Assembly (NCBI RefSeq): GCF_019186805.1
Contig: NZ_CP066783.1
Span: 2,927,501 to 2,991,500, forward strand
DNA length: 64,000 nucleotides
Source of the DNA: Comamonas fluminis
GTDB taxonomy: Bacteria; Pseudomonadota; Gammaproteobacteria; Burkholderiales; Burkholderiaceae_C
Direction: 5' to 3'
The position numbers and the translations under genes were made by a program. The notes beneath the pieces are model-generated. The model did no database searches. It was given only the letters and a program-made list of their open reading frames with translations, and was not told the DNA's origin. Shown here in pieces: positions 62,436 through 64,000 of the stretch (position 1 is the first letter of the stretch; each line of letters begins with the position of its first letter).

Positions 62436-64000
62436 ATGCAGACAAACTCCTCTGTATTCACCCCGCTGCCAAGCGCCACCCGCCCTGCCGACGCACTGCG
62501 CCGCGCCATCACGGCCGCCACGCGCATGAACGAGCCCGAGGCGGTCACGCAGCTGCTGCCTGCGGCCATCCTGCCCGCCGCCCAGGCCGCAGAGATCGCA
62601 GCCCATGCCCAGCGGCTGGTGGAGCAATTGCGTGCACAGCCTGCCAGCGTGGGCCGTCAGGGGCTGGTGCAAGGCTTGCTGCAGGAGTTTTCGCTGTCGT
62701 CGCAAGAAGGCGTGGCCCTGATGTGCTTGGCCGAAGCGCTGCTGCGCATTCCCGATGCCGATACCCGCGACGCGCTGATTCGCGACAAGTTGCGCGGTGG
62801 TGACTGGCAGGCGCATCTGGGCAAAAGCCCCTCGCTGTTTGTCAACGCCGCGGCCTGGGGGCTGGTGATTACCGGCAAGCTGGTGGATACGCACAGCGAA
62901 TCGGGCCTGCTCTCGGCCCTCAAGCGACTGACGGCCAGAGGTGGCGAGCCACTGGTGCGCAAGGGCGTAGACATGGCCATGCGCCTGATGGGCGAGCAGT
63001 TTGTGATGGGCGAGACCATTGCCCAAGCCCTCAAACGCGCCCGCGAACTGCAGGCCAAGGGCTTTCGCTATTCCTACGACATGCTGGGCGAAGCGGCGCT
63101 TACCGCCGACGATGCACAACGCTATCTGCAGTCGTATGTGGATGCCATTGACGCCATTGGCAAAGCCAGCAACGGCAGCGGCATTTACGAAGGGCCCGGC
63201 ATTTCCATCAAGCTCAGCGCCCTGCACCCGCGCTACAGCCGTGCGCAGTGGCAGCGCGTGATGGATGAGCTGCTGCCCCGCGTGCTGCAACTGTGCGAGC
63301 AGGCGAAACGCTACAACATCGGCATCAATATCGACGCCGAGGAAGCGGACCGGCTGGAGCTGTCGCTGGACCTGCTGGAGCAGTTGGCCCATGCGCCCAG
63401 TCTGGCCGGCTGGAACGGGCTGGGTTTTGTGATTCAGGCCTATCAAAAGCGCTGCCCCTACGTGATCGACTATCTGGTCGATCTGGCCCGGCGCAGCAGC
63501 CGCCACCTGATGGTGCGACTGGTCAAAGGCGCGTACTGGGACAGCGAAATCAAGCGTGCCCAGATGGATGGCCTGGCCGACTACCCGGTGTACACCCGCA
63601 AGCACCACACAGACGTTGCCTATATCGCCTGCGCCCGCAAGCTGCTGGCCGCGCCAGACGCGATTTACCCGCAATTTGCCACGCACAACGCCCAGACCGT
63701 GGCCACCATTGAATCACTCGCCAGCGCACAACCATACAGCGCGGGCCGCTATGAATTTCAATGTCTGCACGGCATGGGCGAGCCGCTGTACCGCAACGTG
63801 GTTGAAGCAGCAGACAGCGCCGCACGCCGCCCCTGCCGTATCTATGCGCCTGTGGGCACGCATGAAACGCTGCTGGCCTATCTGGTGCGCCGTTTGCTGG
63901 AAAACGGGGCCAACAGCTCTTTTGTGCATCGCATTGCCGACCCCGACTGGCCCATCTCAGATTTGATAGCAGCCCCCGCAGATCAAACCTTGACTGAAGG
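62436..64000 (+). CDS. putA: Bifunctional proline dehydrogenase / glutamate-semialdehyde dehydrogenase PutA, 3' truncated
   Basis: The first 521 codons of PutA, open to the window end and lacking a stop. Residues about 200-500 are the FAD-dependent proline dehydrogenase barrel (GISIKLSALHPRYSRAQW, GLGFVIQAYQKRCPYVID, RLVKGAYWDSEIKRAQ, FATHNAQTVATI, YEFQCLHGMGEPLY); the aldehyde dehydrogenase half lies beyond the window. The N-terminus lacks the ribbon-helix-helix DNA-binding domain of E. coli PutA, so it is unlikely to repress itself; the divergent Lrp-type gene probably regulates it. Confidence 0.95.
   Translation, partial: MQTNSSVFTPLPSATRPADALRRAITAATRMNEPEAVTQLLPAAILPAAQAAEIAAHAQRLVEQLRAQPASVGRQGLVQGLLQEFSLSSQEGVALMCLAEALLRIPDADTRDALIRDKLRGGDWQAHLGKSPSLFVNAAAWGLVITGKLVDTHSESGLLSALKRLTARGGEPLVRKGVDMAMRLMGEQFVMGETIAQALKRARELQAKGFRYSYDMLGEAALTADDAQRYLQSYVDAIDAIGKASNGSGIYEGPGISIKLSALHPRYSRAQWQRVMDELLPRVLQLCEQAKRYNIGINIDAEEADRLELSLDLLEQLAHAPSLAGWNGLGFVIQAYQKRCPYVIDYLVDLARRSSRHLMVRLVKGAYWDSEIKRAQMDGLADYPVYTRKHHTDVAYIACARKLLAAPDAIYPQFATHNAQTVATIESLASAQPYSAGRYEFQCLHGMGEPLYRNVVEAADSAARRPCRIYAPVGTHETLLAYLVRRLLENGANSSFVHRIADPDWPISDLIAAPADQTLTE

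Noticed and set aside
62337..63686. 449-codon minus-strand frame at the right end
   Set aside because: It lies opposite putA, whose plus-strand frame runs to the window edge without a stop and shows proline dehydrogenase motifs.

Overview
The window looks like a piece of chromosome from a betaproteobacterium of the family Comamonadaceae, most likely Comamonas or a close relative. The reasons are the GC-rich coding sequence, a class I polyhydroxybutyrate (PHB) synthase locus, the order thrS-infC-rpmI-rplT-pheS-pheT-ihfA-merR-tRNA(Pro), a SWIB-domain protein, and two families of short dispersed repeats typical of intergenic DNA in this group. I saw no phage, transposase, rRNA or CRISPR array. 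Genus is inferred by eye, not by a search.

Layout. 0-16 kb: a truncated SBF-like transporter, a DUF4105 membrane protein, a FadB-type beta-oxidation enzyme, a UvrD-like helicase, a five-gene redox operon on the minus strand (di-heme peroxidase, porin, FMN-binding protein, ApbE flavinyl transferase, four-helix membrane protein), an exported agmatine deiminase-like enzyme, DNA polymerase II and a TetR regulator. 16-28 kb: a nine-gene plus-strand operon, phaC-fabI-[outer membrane factor, HlyD adaptor, RbbA-like ABC fusion, ABC permease]-phasin-MaoC/Pta-ackA, preceded by a 32-bp TetR-type palindrome and an exact FNR/ANR box at class II spacing. 28-38 kb: minus-strand translation genes and isocitrate lyase; the thrS leader reads as a classical attenuator with a threonine-containing leader peptide. 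38-41 kb: a DMT exporter, RraA and a SWIB protein.

41-56 kb is mainly an iron region: a flavodoxin-type reductase, a second ApbE, DUF4198, DUF2271 and PepSY proteins, a TonB-dependent siderophore receptor, a PiuC hydroxylase, Bfd, TonB-ExbB-ExbD, HemP, and a DUF2325 gene coupled to a 38-residue membrane peptide. Fur-box-like sites precede the receptor, hemP and the DUF2325 gene, with weaker ones before bfd and the peroxidase operon. The reductase/PepSY and peroxidase/FMN modules both look like routes for moving electrons to flavinylated or heme proteins outside the cytoplasm; a role in ferric iron reduction is inference.

56-64 kb: rlmD, a GbsR/MarR-type regulator with two matching operators that bracket it, its putative target operon (NDUFA9-like SDR, DoxX-like, DUF2269), an atypical hypothetical gene holding a 14-bp inverted repeat, and an Lrp-type regulator divergent from putA, which runs off the end of the window.

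Most notable points: the thrS attenuator, the oxygen-responsive promoter on the PHB/export operon, a DNA polymerase II with Ala at the conserved motif B Tyr, a probable AUA start for infC, matched operators around the GbsR-like gene, and oriented 3'-end repeats.
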